Assembly (NCBI GenBank): GCA_016206405.1
Contig: JACQRQ010000027.1
Location: forward strand, 1-6,960
Source of the DNA: Elusimicrobiota bacterium
GTDB taxonomy: Bacteria; Elusimicrobiota; Elusimicrobia; O2-12-FULL-59-9
Length of the DNA stretch: 6,960 nt
Direction: 5' to 3'
The notes beneath the pieces were generated by a model, which was not told the DNA's origin, searched no databases, and saw only the letters and a list, made by a program, of their open reading frames with translations. Position numbers and translations under genes: made by a program. Of this stretch, positions 1 through 6,200 are shown piece after piece (position 1 is the stretch's first letter; each line of letters starts with the position of its first letter).

Positions 1-648
1 GCCATGGGAGACGATGCCGCCGTCGTTTTGGCCGCACGGGTTTCTTATGCCGGCGGTCTCAAGGGCGAAGAGCAGGATCGAAAGCTCATCCATTATTTGA
101 TGCAGCACGGGCACATGACGCCCTTCGAGCATGCCGTTTTTAAATTTCACTGCAAGACTCCCATTTTCGTAATGCGCCAATGGATCCGGCACCGCGCGGG
201 TTCCTTCAATGAAATATCCGCCAGGTACGTGGAAGTCGTCGAGGATTTTTATTTTCCAGACAAGTGGCGCGCCCCCACCCCAGCCGACAAACAAGCTTCC
301 CGCGAAGACGCGCGCATCGACGCCCCGCTTGCCGACCGGCTGCTGCGGGACCACTGCCGGCAAAGCTACGCGGCGTATCAAAAGCTTCTAGACTCCGGGG
401 TAGCGAGGGAAATGGCCCGCATGGCTCTGCCGGTCAATCTTTACACCGAATTTTACTGGACCGTCAACGCCAGAAACCTCATGCACTTCATCAATCTGAG
501 GGCGGATGCCGCCGCCCAATGGGAAATTCAAAAATACGCCGAAGCCCTGGCGGAGTTATTCAAAGCGCGGATGCCTTGGACTTGGGAGGCGTTTCGACGC
601 TTTGCCTGGACCGGGAAAAACGCCGGAGTGGACGCACAAAAGATATGA
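1..648 (+). CDS. thyX: Flavin-dependent thymidylate synthase ThyX (5' end outside window)
   Basis: ThyX methylates dUMP to dTMP using methylenetetrahydrofolate as carbon donor and NAD(P)H with FAD as reductant; it replaces ThyA in many bacteria and is cytosolic. Counting from the ATG at 4, the family signature RHRX7S is complete at residues 62-72 (RHRAGSFNEIS), followed by ARY. Other typical blocks are GHMTPFEH (36-43), ALPVNLYTEFYWTVNARN (141-158) and NLRADAAAQWEIQ (164-176). The reading frame is open back to base 1, and the residues at the ATG (MGDDAAVVLAARVSY) align with a block that usually lies about 15-20 residues inside ThyX, so this Met is probably internal and the true start lies upstream of the window. 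The C-terminus is complete (TGA 646-648) and overlaps the next gene in an ATGA. The family call is very secure; only the start is missing. Confidence 0.96.
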   Translation, partial: AMGDDAAVVLAARVSYAGGLKGEEQDRKLIHYLMQHGHMTPFEHAVFKFHCKTPIFVMRQWIRHRAGSFNEISARYVEVVEDFYFPDKWRAPTPADKQASREDARIDAPLADRLLRDHCRQSYAAYQKLLDSGVAREMARMALPVNLYTEFYWTVNARNLMHFINLRADAAAQWEIQKYAEALAELFKARMPWTWEAFRRFAWTGKNAGVDAQKI

Positions 649-1370
649 CGCCATCGCCCGAAACTCAAGAGAAGGAAACCCCCCAGCCTCCGGCGCAAAG
701 GCAATTTTTTAATTTCTTATTCCTTAAATTAGACCCCGGCTTCCGCGCGCTTTTATCCAATGAGAAGATCGTGGCCAAGCAGGAATTTTCCTCCGCGCTT
801 GAGAGCGCCTCCAAAAAGCTGGCGATACAAGCCTACTCGCTTCAGGGCCTTCGCGCCGATTGCGATTTTCTTTTGTGGAGGATTGTCGACGATTTGGCGC
901 TCCTTCAGGAAAATTCCAGAAAAATTTTATCCTCGGGAGTCGGCAAGCACTTGATCCCGGTTTACTCCTATATCTCCATCCCCCAGCCGGCCGCCGCCCC
1001 GGCGGCGCAAGAGGGCAAAGCCGGAAATTCCCCCGTCCCTAATTCGACGGGCCAGCCGGCCCTGCTTGTATGTCCGTTCACCCTGGGACGGCGGTGGCGC
1101 CGCCTGCCGCGGACCGAGCGCGAAAAAATGACAGACGAACTTTTGGACATCAAGAACGAATACTCTTCCACGGGCTTCGCCGCCACTTTTTCCATCGGCA
1201 TCGACGGCGGAAACTTCCTATTGACCGCCGAAACGGACTGCTCCGAGCGGGTATTCGTCATGCTCCAAAATCTCCGCGAAGCCGCCATCGGCCGAACCTG
1301 CGCTCTCGAACCGGCGGCCTTTTTATGCCTGCGGGGCGACGCCCATAATCTAGTGGGGTCCCTTGGATAA
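645..1370 (+). CDS. Chlorite dismutase/HemQ-family protein lacking the haem-site residues
   Basis: The 241-residue product has the two-half layout of the chlorite dismutase (Cld)/coproheme decarboxylase (HemQ, ChdC) family. Residues 21-112 match the N-terminal half (NFLFLKLDPGFR at 23-34, LRADCDFLLWRI at 69-80, PVYSYISI at 105-112), and 139-231 match the C-terminal half (LLVCPFTLGRRW, TFSIGIDGGNF). An Ala/Pro/Gly-rich linker (113-138) joins them. Seen by residue count against the usual NEHIRIGRKY block, the proximal haem His is Leu166; the Tyr of the YP(M/F) motif, catalytic in ChdC, is Cys143; and the distal Gln (ChdC) or Arg (Cld) position falls on Ala179. Haem chemistry is therefore doubtful, and I do not assign HemQ or chlorite-detoxifying function. 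The ATG at 645 overlaps the thyX stop; a GGAG at 625-628 is rather distant. Family membership is secure, function unknown. Confidence 0.85.
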   Translation: MTPSPETQEKETPQPPAQRQFFNFLFLKLDPGFRALLSNEKIVAKQEFSSALESASKKLAIQAYSLQGLRADCDFLLWRIVDDLALLQENSRKILSSGVGKHLIPVYSYISIPQPAAAPAAQEGKAGNSPVPNSTGQPALLVCPFTLGRRWRRLPRTEREKMTDELLDIKNEYSSTGFAATFSIGIDGGNFLLTAETDCSERVFVMLQNLREAAIGRTCALEPAAFLCLRGDAHNLVGSLG

Positions 1371-2577
1371 AGTACTCGGCATCATCTTGGCGGGAGGAAA
1401 AGGCGAACGCCTCTACCCTCTGACCAAAGAGCGCTCCAAACCCGCCGTTCCTTTCGGCGGACAATACCGCATCGTCGATTTCGTGTTGTCCAATTTCATC
1501 AACTCCGGCATTTTCTCGATTTATATCCTGGTTCAATATCTATCGCAGTCCCTGATAGAATACCTGCGCACCAGTTGGCGCGGGGTGGGCATCACGCACA
1601 ACCATTTCATCACCGTTGTTCCGCCGCAGATGCGGCGGGGAGCCATGTGGTACCAGGGAACCGCCGACGCCGTGCGCCAAAACCTCAATATCATCTCCGA
1701 CCATAATCCCGATTTCATCGCCGTTTTCGGGGCCGACCACATTTACCGGATGGACATACGCCAGATGCTGGCCTTTCATCGCGCCTGCGGCGCCGACATC
1801 ACCGTCGCCGCCGTGCCCGTGCCCCTGGCCGACGCCGTTCAGTACGGCGTCGTGGAGACCGACGAGCGCAATAAAATGACGGGGTTTACCGAGAAGCCGC
1901 AGAACCCCAAACCCATGCCGGGACGCAAGACGCACGCCTACTCTTCCATGGGCAATTACATCTTCAACCGGGATGTGCTCAACGAAATACTTTCCTCCGG
2001 CGGCGGCTTCGCCGGCAAGATGGACCTGGACTTCGGCCGCTCCATCCTGCCGGTGGCTTTCGAGCGCTACAAGGTCTTCGCCTACGATTTTTCAACGCAT
2101 GATCTTCCGGGCCTCAGAAATTACGAGGAACAATCCTATTGGCGCGACATCGGCGCGATCAAGGCCTACTGGGACGCCCACATGGACCTATTGGGGCCCC
2201 AACCTCGCTTCAACCTCAACAACCCCCGGTGGCCGATACATTCCGGCCGGGTGGACGTTCCGCCGGCCAATATTTTAAACTCCAAGATCAACAATTGCAT
2301 CATCGGTTCAGGCGCCAGCCTGGGCTCTTGCGAGATCGAAAGCTCGGTGCTTGGACAAGGCGTCACGGTCGGCGCAAATTGCGACATCCGCAACTGCGTC
2401 ATCCATGACTTCACGGAAATCGGGACGGGCAGCCGGCTCAAGGGGGTCATCGTCGACCGTTTCAACAAACTGCCGCCATCGACGTCCATCGGATACGACC
2501 CTCAACAGGATTCTTCCCTGTGGCATGTGGACTCTTCAGGCATCATCGTAGTGCCCAGGGGAAAAACGAAACCATGA
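1363..2577 (+). CDS. glgC: Glucose-1-phosphate adenylyltransferase (ADP-glucose pyrophosphorylase)
   Basis: GlgC makes ADP-glucose from ATP and glucose-1-phosphate, the first committed step of bacterial glycogen synthesis. The 404-residue product is of usual length. The N-terminal nucleotidyltransferase domain shows the GGKGERLYPLTKERSKPAVPFGG block (11-33, including the nucleotide-binding loop), WYQGTADAV (96-104), GADHIYRMD (123-131, with Asp125 matching the catalytic Asp), GFTEKP (174-179, with Lys178 as the glucose-1-phosphate Lys) and YWRDIG (259-264). From about 281 onward the pattern of small hydrophobic turns (IGSGASLGSCEI, VTVGANC) fits the left-handed beta-helix domain. The start is TTG at 1363, giving the expected MDKVLGIILAGG; GGGG at 1355-1358 could serve as ribosome binding site. 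The start lies 8 nt inside the preceding gene. No other glycogen gene lies in the window. The call is very secure. Confidence 0.96.
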   Translation: MDKVLGIILAGGKGERLYPLTKERSKPAVPFGGQYRIVDFVLSNFINSGIFSIYILVQYLSQSLIEYLRTSWRGVGITHNHFITVVPPQMRRGAMWYQGTADAVRQNLNIISDHNPDFIAVFGADHIYRMDIRQMLAFHRACGADITVAAVPVPLADAVQYGVVETDERNKMTGFTEKPQNPKPMPGRKTHAYSSMGNYIFNRDVLNEILSSGGGFAGKMDLDFGRSILPVAFERYKVFAYDFSTHDLPGLRNYEEQSYWRDIGAIKAYWDAHMDLLGPQPRFNLNNPRWPIHSGRVDVPPANILNSKINNCIIGSGASLGSCEIESSVLGQGVTVGANCDIRNCVIHDFTEIGTGSRLKGVIVDRFNKLPPSTSIGYDPQQDSSLWHVDSSGIIVVPRGKTKP

Positions 2578-3554
2578 TCACCAAAAAACTTCAGCTTAAA
2601 AACAACGACGAGGCGTTGGAGCTTCTGGGCGAGCAAGACGTCTATTTGCGCCAATTGGAAAAAAGATGCAAAGTTGAAATTTTCGTCCGCCACGATCCGG
2701 AAACGGACGAGCTGTATTTGTCCATCCGGGGACGCGCGGCGCCTGTCAACAAAGCCCTGAAGGCCTTGAAAGAAAGGCAAGCGGCGCTTCAATCAACCCC
2801 TCCGCTTTCAGCGCGGGCCGGGTCCGAAACCGCCGCCGAGGAAACCCCCGCCCCGCCGCCCGTGGAAACGCCGTATCAAGGGCCTGCGCCGCTGTACACG
2901 ACCGCGCATGGCAGGGACATCCGCCCGCGCAGCGAAAATCAAAAAAGCTACGTGGCGTCGATCCAGACCCACGACCTGACCATCGGGATAGGACCCGCCG
3001 GCACCGGGAAAACGTATTTGGCCGTGGCCTGCGCGATACGCTCCCTGAAAGCCAAAGAAGTGGACCGCATCGTGCTGACCCGGCCCGTCATCGAAACCGG
3101 CGAAAAACTGGGTTTCCTGCCGGGAGACCTATACGAAAAAGTTCATCCATACCTGCAGCCCCTTTACGACGCTTTTTACAACCTGCTGGGCAGCGACAAG
3201 TTCAGGTTTTGGCGCGACGACGACATCGTGGAAGTCGTGCCGCTGGCCTACATGCGCGGGCGCACGCTGGAACGGGCCTTCATTATTCTCGACGAGGCTC
3301 AGAACACCACCCCCGCGCAAATGAAGATGTTTTTGACGCGCATGGGAATGGGATCAAAAATAGTCATCACGGGGGATGTGACGCAAATCGATTTAGAGAA
3401 CGACAAAGCCTCCGGGCTTCTCGTCGCCCAGTCGATTCTCAAAAATACCGAGAGGATAAGATTTGTTTATTTCGACGAGCAGGACGTTTTCCGCCATCCC
3501 CTCGTCAAAGAGATACTGAGCGCCTACAACCGCTGGGAATCGAAAAATAAGTAA
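2574..3554 (+). CDS. phoH: PhoH-family ATPase (YbeZ-like)
   Basis: PhoH/YbeZ is a cytosolic P-loop NTPase related to the helicase fold and is usually encoded next to ybeY, with which it is linked in rRNA and ribosome quality control. The 326-residue product has an N-terminal KH-like segment (about 1-72), a Pro/Ala-rich linker (about 75-105) and the PhoH ATPase domain (about 115-322). Walker A is GPAGTGKT at 140-147, Walker B is FIILDEAQN at 236-244, and ITGDVTQIDL at 265-274 is the downstream conserved strand. RPVIETGEKLGFLPGD (170-185) is also typical. The ATG at 2574 overlaps the glgC stop in ATGA, with AGGGG at 2557-2561 as a plausible ribosome binding site. The frame stays open upstream of this ATG, but only through glgC coding sequence. 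The family is certain; the biochemical role is inferred from homologues. Confidence 0.95.
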   Translation: MITKKLQLKNNDEALELLGEQDVYLRQLEKRCKVEIFVRHDPETDELYLSIRGRAAPVNKALKALKERQAALQSTPPLSARAGSETAAEETPAPPPVETPYQGPAPLYTTAHGRDIRPRSENQKSYVASIQTHDLTIGIGPAGTGKTYLAVACAIRSLKAKEVDRIVLTRPVIETGEKLGFLPGDLYEKVHPYLQPLYDAFYNLLGSDKFRFWRDDDIVEVVPLAYMRGRTLERAFIILDEAQNTTPAQMKMFLTRMGMGSKIVITGDVTQIDLENDKASGLLVAQSILKNTERIRFVYFDEQDVFRHPLVKEILSAYNRWESKNK

Positions 3555-4060
3555 TGCTGCGCATTAAAATCATCGGGCGGTCTCTTTTGCCCCCTTCCTG
3601 CCGGAACCGGATTCCTCTTTTCAAAAAAACCGTCCTTCGGACGCTCGAACTTGAAGGCAAAACATTGCATGGAGAAATCTGCCTAACTTTCGTCTCCGGC
3701 CGGGAAATCAAGCGCCTCCATAAAAAGTTCTTCGATTCCGGAACTTTGACCGACGTGATCACCCTGCCTTATCTCGGCGCCGCGCCCTTCCCCTCGCTTA
3801 AAGGAGCTCCGGTCGAAGCGACGGCTCTGGCAGATATCTTTATTTGCGCCGGCCAGGCGCGCAGGCAGGCGGCGGAGGCGGGCCACCCGTTCTGCTGCGA
3901 GTTGGCGCTGCTCATCAGCCATGGCGTGCTGCATATGCTGGGACACCGGGACGACGACCAGGCTTCAAGGAAAAAAATGTTTCAAATCCAAAATCGGGCC
4001 ATTCGTCTCCTGGCCCGGACCGACCCCCAACTCAGGAAGGCCGTTCCGCTCCCCGCTTGA
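3554..4060 (+). CDS. ybeY: Endoribonuclease YbeY (rRNA maturation factor)
   Basis: YbeY is a metal-dependent single-strand endoribonuclease that acts in 16S rRNA 3' end maturation and ribosome quality control. The 168-residue product has the family core: TFVSGREIKRLHKKFF (45-60), the TDVIT strand (66-70), LADIFIC (92-98) and the metal site HGVLHMLGH (123-131). His123 and His127 match the first two zinc ligands. The third, His in the common HGxLHLxGxDH motif, aligns without a gap to Asp133 in GHRDDD. A similar Asp occurs in Bacteroidota YbeY as I recall, so this is probably a lineage variant rather than a dead enzyme. The segment from about 75 to 90 replaces the usual FP or FPL stretch with LPYLGAAPFPS. 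The ATG overlaps the phoH stop by one base (TAATG). As last gene of the operon it ends exactly where the opposing kinase gene ends. Confidence 0.93.
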   Translation: MLRIKIIGRSLLPPSCRNRIPLFKKTVLRTLELEGKTLHGEICLTFVSGREIKRLHKKFFDSGTLTDVITLPYLGAAPFPSLKGAPVEATALADIFICAGQARRQAAEAGHPFCCELALLISHGVLHMLGHRDDDQASRKKMFQIQNRAIRLLARTDPQLRKAVPLPA

Positions 4061-5989
4061 TTAGGATGCTCCATAGGGCAACGCGAAGTAAAACCTCGAG
4101 CCCTTCCCCAACTCGCTTTCGACGCCCATGCGGCCGCCGTGGGAGGCGACGATTTCCTGGGCGATCGTCAGCCCCAAGCCAAACCCCCCTTTGCGCATTT
4201 GCTGGGCTTTCTCGGTCTGGAAAAAGCGGCTGAAAACTTTGGGTAAATCCTCCTTGGAAATCCCGATGCCCGTATCCTGCACGCTGACGCTGATTTCCTT
4301 GGCCGTCACCTCCGCCGAAACCGTCACGGAACCTTTGGCGGGCGTATAATGCACGGCGTTGGTGCATAAGTTCGTCAACACCTGGCCCAGGCGCTGCGCA
4401 TCCCCGACCAGCGGCGGAATGGACGGCAGCTCCTTGACGGCAAATTGGATGTCGTGCTGTTTGGCGTAAATTTCCACCCGCGACTGCACCTCGCGCATCA
4501 CCTGCGCGAAATCCATAGGCTGCTTGTTGATGCGCAATTTGCCGGATTGAATCGCGGCCAAATCCACGAGATCTGAAATCAGGGTCTCCAACGTCTTGGA
4601 AGAGCTGACGATGGTATTGCAATACTGCAAGGCCTTGGGATCCTCAAGCGTGCGCAAAAGCATCTCGGAATAGCCCTTGATCGCCGTCAATGGATTTTTG
4701 ATGTCGTGCGCGACCATGGCGAAAAACTTGGACTGGAAGCTGTTGAGCTGCCCGAGCCTGTCGTTGGACTCCGTGAGCTCTTTGAGCAGGCGCGCGTTTT
4801 CGCCTTGCAGCTTGAATTTTTCGATGGCGCGATTGATGGAAAAAATCAGCACCGACGGCTCCACCGGCTTGAGGATGCTGTCGTCGAGGCCGAACTCAAC
4901 GGCCTGGGTTATCCCTTGCAGCGCCGCTTGCAGAGGATAGCGGTCGACTAAAATGATGATCCGGATTTCGGGATAGAGCGCGCGCAGTTTCTTGGATAAA
5001 TCCACGCCCGTGGTTTTGGCGAAAGCCATAGCCGCTCCCAGGACGGCCACCTGAAACTGCTGCAGCGCCGCTTCCTCCAGCGCTTGCGCCACTTGGAGGT
5101 TGGCCGATATCTCATAGCCGTCCTTCCATAAGCTCCGGGCTAAATTCATAAGCTCAGGCTTGAAATTGTCCAGCAGCAAAACCTGGCCTTTTTTGGCGGG
5201 ATCGTCGATTCTCTTTCCCTCCAGCAAATCGGGAATCCACTTGGCGCAACTGCGGCCGAGCAAGGCCGCTTTTCCGGATTTAAGCGCCCTCTCCGAGGCC
5301 CGCAAGCCGCTCAGGCTTGAAACCAAACAACAGCGGGCCTCCGGCACGGCGCTTTGCAATTGCGCGGCGAGGGTTTCCGCCTCAAGACGGGTCCCCCTCC
5401 ACAAAACCACCGCCGCGCCCACGGGCGGAGCCTGGGGCTTATTTTCTTCCGATTTGGAACCGGTCAAACGCTTGAACCAAGTGCCGGACTTCTCCTCCGG
5501 CGCCGGCGCGGCCGGAGAATTTTTCAGCACGTCGGCGATTCCCATCTCGTTTTCCAAGACCGTGTAGGTGATCTGGCGCTGTTGAAGCGCCGGGAGGACG
5601 CCGCCCACGTTAAACACCGTCGAATCGGCCAAGATGAGGTTCGCGGAGCCTTGAAACCCATCCACTAATTTTTCAAATTCCGTCCCCAGGGGCGCCGTGT
5701 ACGTCGGCAGGCGGCCGATTTTGTTTTTTTGCGGCGATTCCAATATCACGAGAGGAACGGACTGGTTTTGGCAATAAGACACCAGCTTTTGCAGATTGGG
5801 CTCCGATATCAAACCTTCGTCAGCCGCCACCGCCGCCCAATGACTTTGCTGCTCCTGAAATTTTTTGGCGGCCTCCGTCTCGGTTTGCGCCCAATCGGCC
5901 GGCAGACCCCGTTTTTCAAGAAGGGAAATAATCTCGGGGCCCAGACCCGTGTCCCCCGTCGCTAAAAGAACGCGTTTTTTTTCAGTCAC
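4061..5989 (-). CDS. Soluble histidine kinase with degenerate receiver domains
   Basis: The 642-residue product is a two-component sensor kinase with no predicted signal peptide or membrane segment, so it is presumably cytosolic. Residues about 5-115 look like a divergent receiver: Asp57 may sit at the phosphoacceptor position, but the acidic pair and the Lys are not evident. Residues 192-258 resemble half of another receiver fold. Residues 268-390 form a clearer receiver-like domain (LLLDNFKPEL start, GYEISAN, ILKP with Lys374), but the phosphoacceptor position is Gly318 and the usual Thr is Val. A helical, coiled-coil-like segment (about 385-420) leads to the H-box HDIKNPLTAIKGYSEML with His428, then the N-box (Asn540, Asn544), G1 DTGIGI (572-577) and G2 GFGLGL (602-607), all intact. 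Start is GTG at 5989 without a clear ribosome binding site. No cognate response regulator is in the window. The kinase call is secure; the signal is unknown. Confidence 0.92.
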   Translation of the reverse strand: MTEKKRVLLATGDTGLGPEIISLLEKRGLPADWAQTETEAAKKFQEQQSHWAAVAADEGLISEPNLQKLVSYCQNQSVPLVILESPQKNKIGRLPTYTAPLGTEFEKLVDGFQGSANLILADSTVFNVGGVLPALQQRQITYTVLENEMGIADVLKNSPAAPAPEEKSGTWFKRLTGSKSEENKPQAPPVGAAVVLWRGTRLEAETLAAQLQSAVPEARCCLVSSLSGLRASERALKSGKAALLGRSCAKWIPDLLEGKRIDDPAKKGQVLLLDNFKPELMNLARSLWKDGYEISANLQVAQALEEAALQQFQVAVLGAAMAFAKTTGVDLSKKLRALYPEIRIIILVDRYPLQAALQGITQAVEFGLDDSILKPVEPSVLIFSINRAIEKFKLQGENARLLKELTESNDRLGQLNSFQSKFFAMVAHDIKNPLTAIKGYSEMLLRTLEDPKALQYCNTIVSSSKTLETLISDLVDLAAIQSGKLRINKQPMDFAQVMREVQSRVEIYAKQHDIQFAVKELPSIPPLVGDAQRLGQVLTNLCTNAVHYTPAKGSVTVSAEVTAKEISVSVQDTGIGISKEDLPKVFSRFFQTEKAQQMRKGGFGLGLTIAQEIVASHGGRMGVESELGKGSRFYFALPYGAS

Positions 5990-6004
5990 GTTATTAAGGA
6001 AGGT

Positions 6005-6032
6005 TAGTTAAAGCTTGAAATTTTACTGCCAA
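6005..6032 (-). promoter_or_regulatory. Possible sigma-70-type promoter for the kinase gene
   Basis: On the - strand, TTGGCA (complement of 6027-6032) resembles a -35 box. It is followed after 15-16 bases by TTAACT or TAACTA (within 6005-6011), which are poor -10 matches. If real, transcription would begin roughly 10 bases before the GTG at 5989, leaving a very short leader, which would fit the lack of a ribosome binding site. This is a weak, consensus-only call. Confidence 0.22.
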
Positions 6033-6046
6033 GGGATTCGAATCCC
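6033..6046. promoter_or_regulatory. Perfect 14-nt palindrome GGGATTCGAATCCC
   Basis: The sequence GGGATTCGAATCCC is identical on both strands. Read on the - strand it ends directly at the possible -35 box of the kinase promoter, a position that would suit an operator for a dimeric regulator. Its centre TTCGAA also looks like a tRNA T-loop, but the rest of a tRNA is absent. The palindrome is directly visible; the operator role is inference. Confidence 0.35.
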
Positions 6047-6050
6047 CGAA

Positions 6051-6097
6051 CGGGCGCGTGGGGCGAGCATGACGAGCCCCGTGCCTACGCGCGCCCG
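6051..6097. repeat. GC-rich imperfect inverted repeat (two stacked stems)
   Basis: An outer stem pairs CGGGCGCGT (6051-6059) with ACGCGCGCCCG (6087-6097) when two bases are bulged. An inner stem pairs GGGGC (6060-6064) with GCCCC (6076-6080) around an 11-base loop, and GTGCCT (6081-6086) is an asymmetric bulge. It would fold on either strand. No T-run follows on either strand, so it is not a standard intrinsic terminator. Confidence 0.55.
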
Positions 6098-6112
6098 AGC
6101 GAAAGCGAGGGC
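6093..6112 (+). repeat. GAAA-tetraloop hairpin with tandem G-A pairs
   Basis: Read on the + strand, GCCC-GA-GC-GAAA-GC-GA-GGGC forms four G-C pairs, a tandem G-A/A-G step, two more G-C pairs and a GAAA loop of the GNRA class. On the - strand the same bases give T-C mismatches and a TTTC loop, so the structured form favours a + strand transcript, which is antisense to both neighbours. The stem shares its first bases with the preceding outer stem, so the two cannot form fully at once. Confidence 0.45.
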
Positions 6113-6113
6113 C

Positions 6114-6200
6114 GGGTCCCCATTCCTGGAGACTTGGGCTATTAAAATTTGACGATTAGAGAATACCGGAATGTGTCGCCCAAGTCTCCGAAGGGGACCC
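6114..6200. repeat. 20-bp inverted repeat spanning the barrel gene stop codon
   Basis: The left arm is GGGTCCCC (6114-6121), a six-base interruption, then GGAGACTTGGGC (6128-6139). The right arm is GCCCAAGTCTCC (6178-6189), a three-base interruption, then GGGGACCC (6193-6200). The 12-base and 8-base blocks pair perfectly. The right arm is coding sequence for the barrel's VPFGDLG segment and the left arm lies beyond its stop, so the 38-base loop carries the last eleven codons and the stop. No T-run follows the hairpin on the - strand. Confidence 0.7.

Larger units (their letters stand above)
5990..6141. other. Structured intergenic gap between the barrel gene and the kinase gene
   Basis: This 152-base gap holds no open reading frame I would support. 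It combines an AT-rich stretch next to the kinase start (about 5990-6027) with a GC-rich, strongly self-complementary block (6033-6121) and one arm of an inverted repeat reaching into the barrel gene. The individual dyads are listed separately. It could be the 3' untranslated region of the barrel transcript plus the kinase promoter, a dispersed palindromic repeat of the REP type, or a small structured RNA. Sequence alone cannot decide. Confidence 0.6.

Noticed and set aside
4..6. ATG at 4 as the true start of thyX
   Set aside because: The frame is open to base 1 and the residues here align with an internal ThyX block; the start is most likely upstream.
645..1370. Annotation as HemQ coproheme decarboxylase or as chlorite dismutase
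   Set aside because: Family membership holds, but the haem His, the catalytic Tyr and the distal residue are all substituted, so a catalytic name would overstate the evidence.
1540..1935. Antisense open frame within glgC (131 codons), and similar ones at 968-1288, 2166-2489 and 4032-4622
   Set aside because: They lie opposite strongly conserved coding sequence, show no recognisable family or ribosome binding site, and are expected by chance in GC-rich genes.
6051..6121. Intrinsic terminator for the barrel gene
   Set aside because: Stable stems exist, but none is followed by a T-run on the - strand; the next bases are GC-rich.
6027..6139. Possible tRNA or tmRNA suggested by GGATTCGAATCC (T-loop-like) and GCCAAG/CTTGGGC near the ends
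   Set aside because: With TTCGAAT as T-loop, positions 53 and 61 would be A and C and do not pair. No D-arm, valid anticodon arm or acceptor stem of proper length can be placed on either strand.
5998..6139. Integron attC-like site, because of the long imperfect palindrome and GTTAGTT near one end
   Set aside because: The matching core (RYYYAAC with GTTRRRY) is not present at both ends, and no integrase or cassette-like gene is nearby.
6140..6177. Invertible switch controlling the barrel's C-terminus
   Set aside because: The geometry is suggestive, but the loop is only 38 bases, the arms are interrupted unequally and no recombinase is in view; kept only as a possibility under the inverted-repeat finding.
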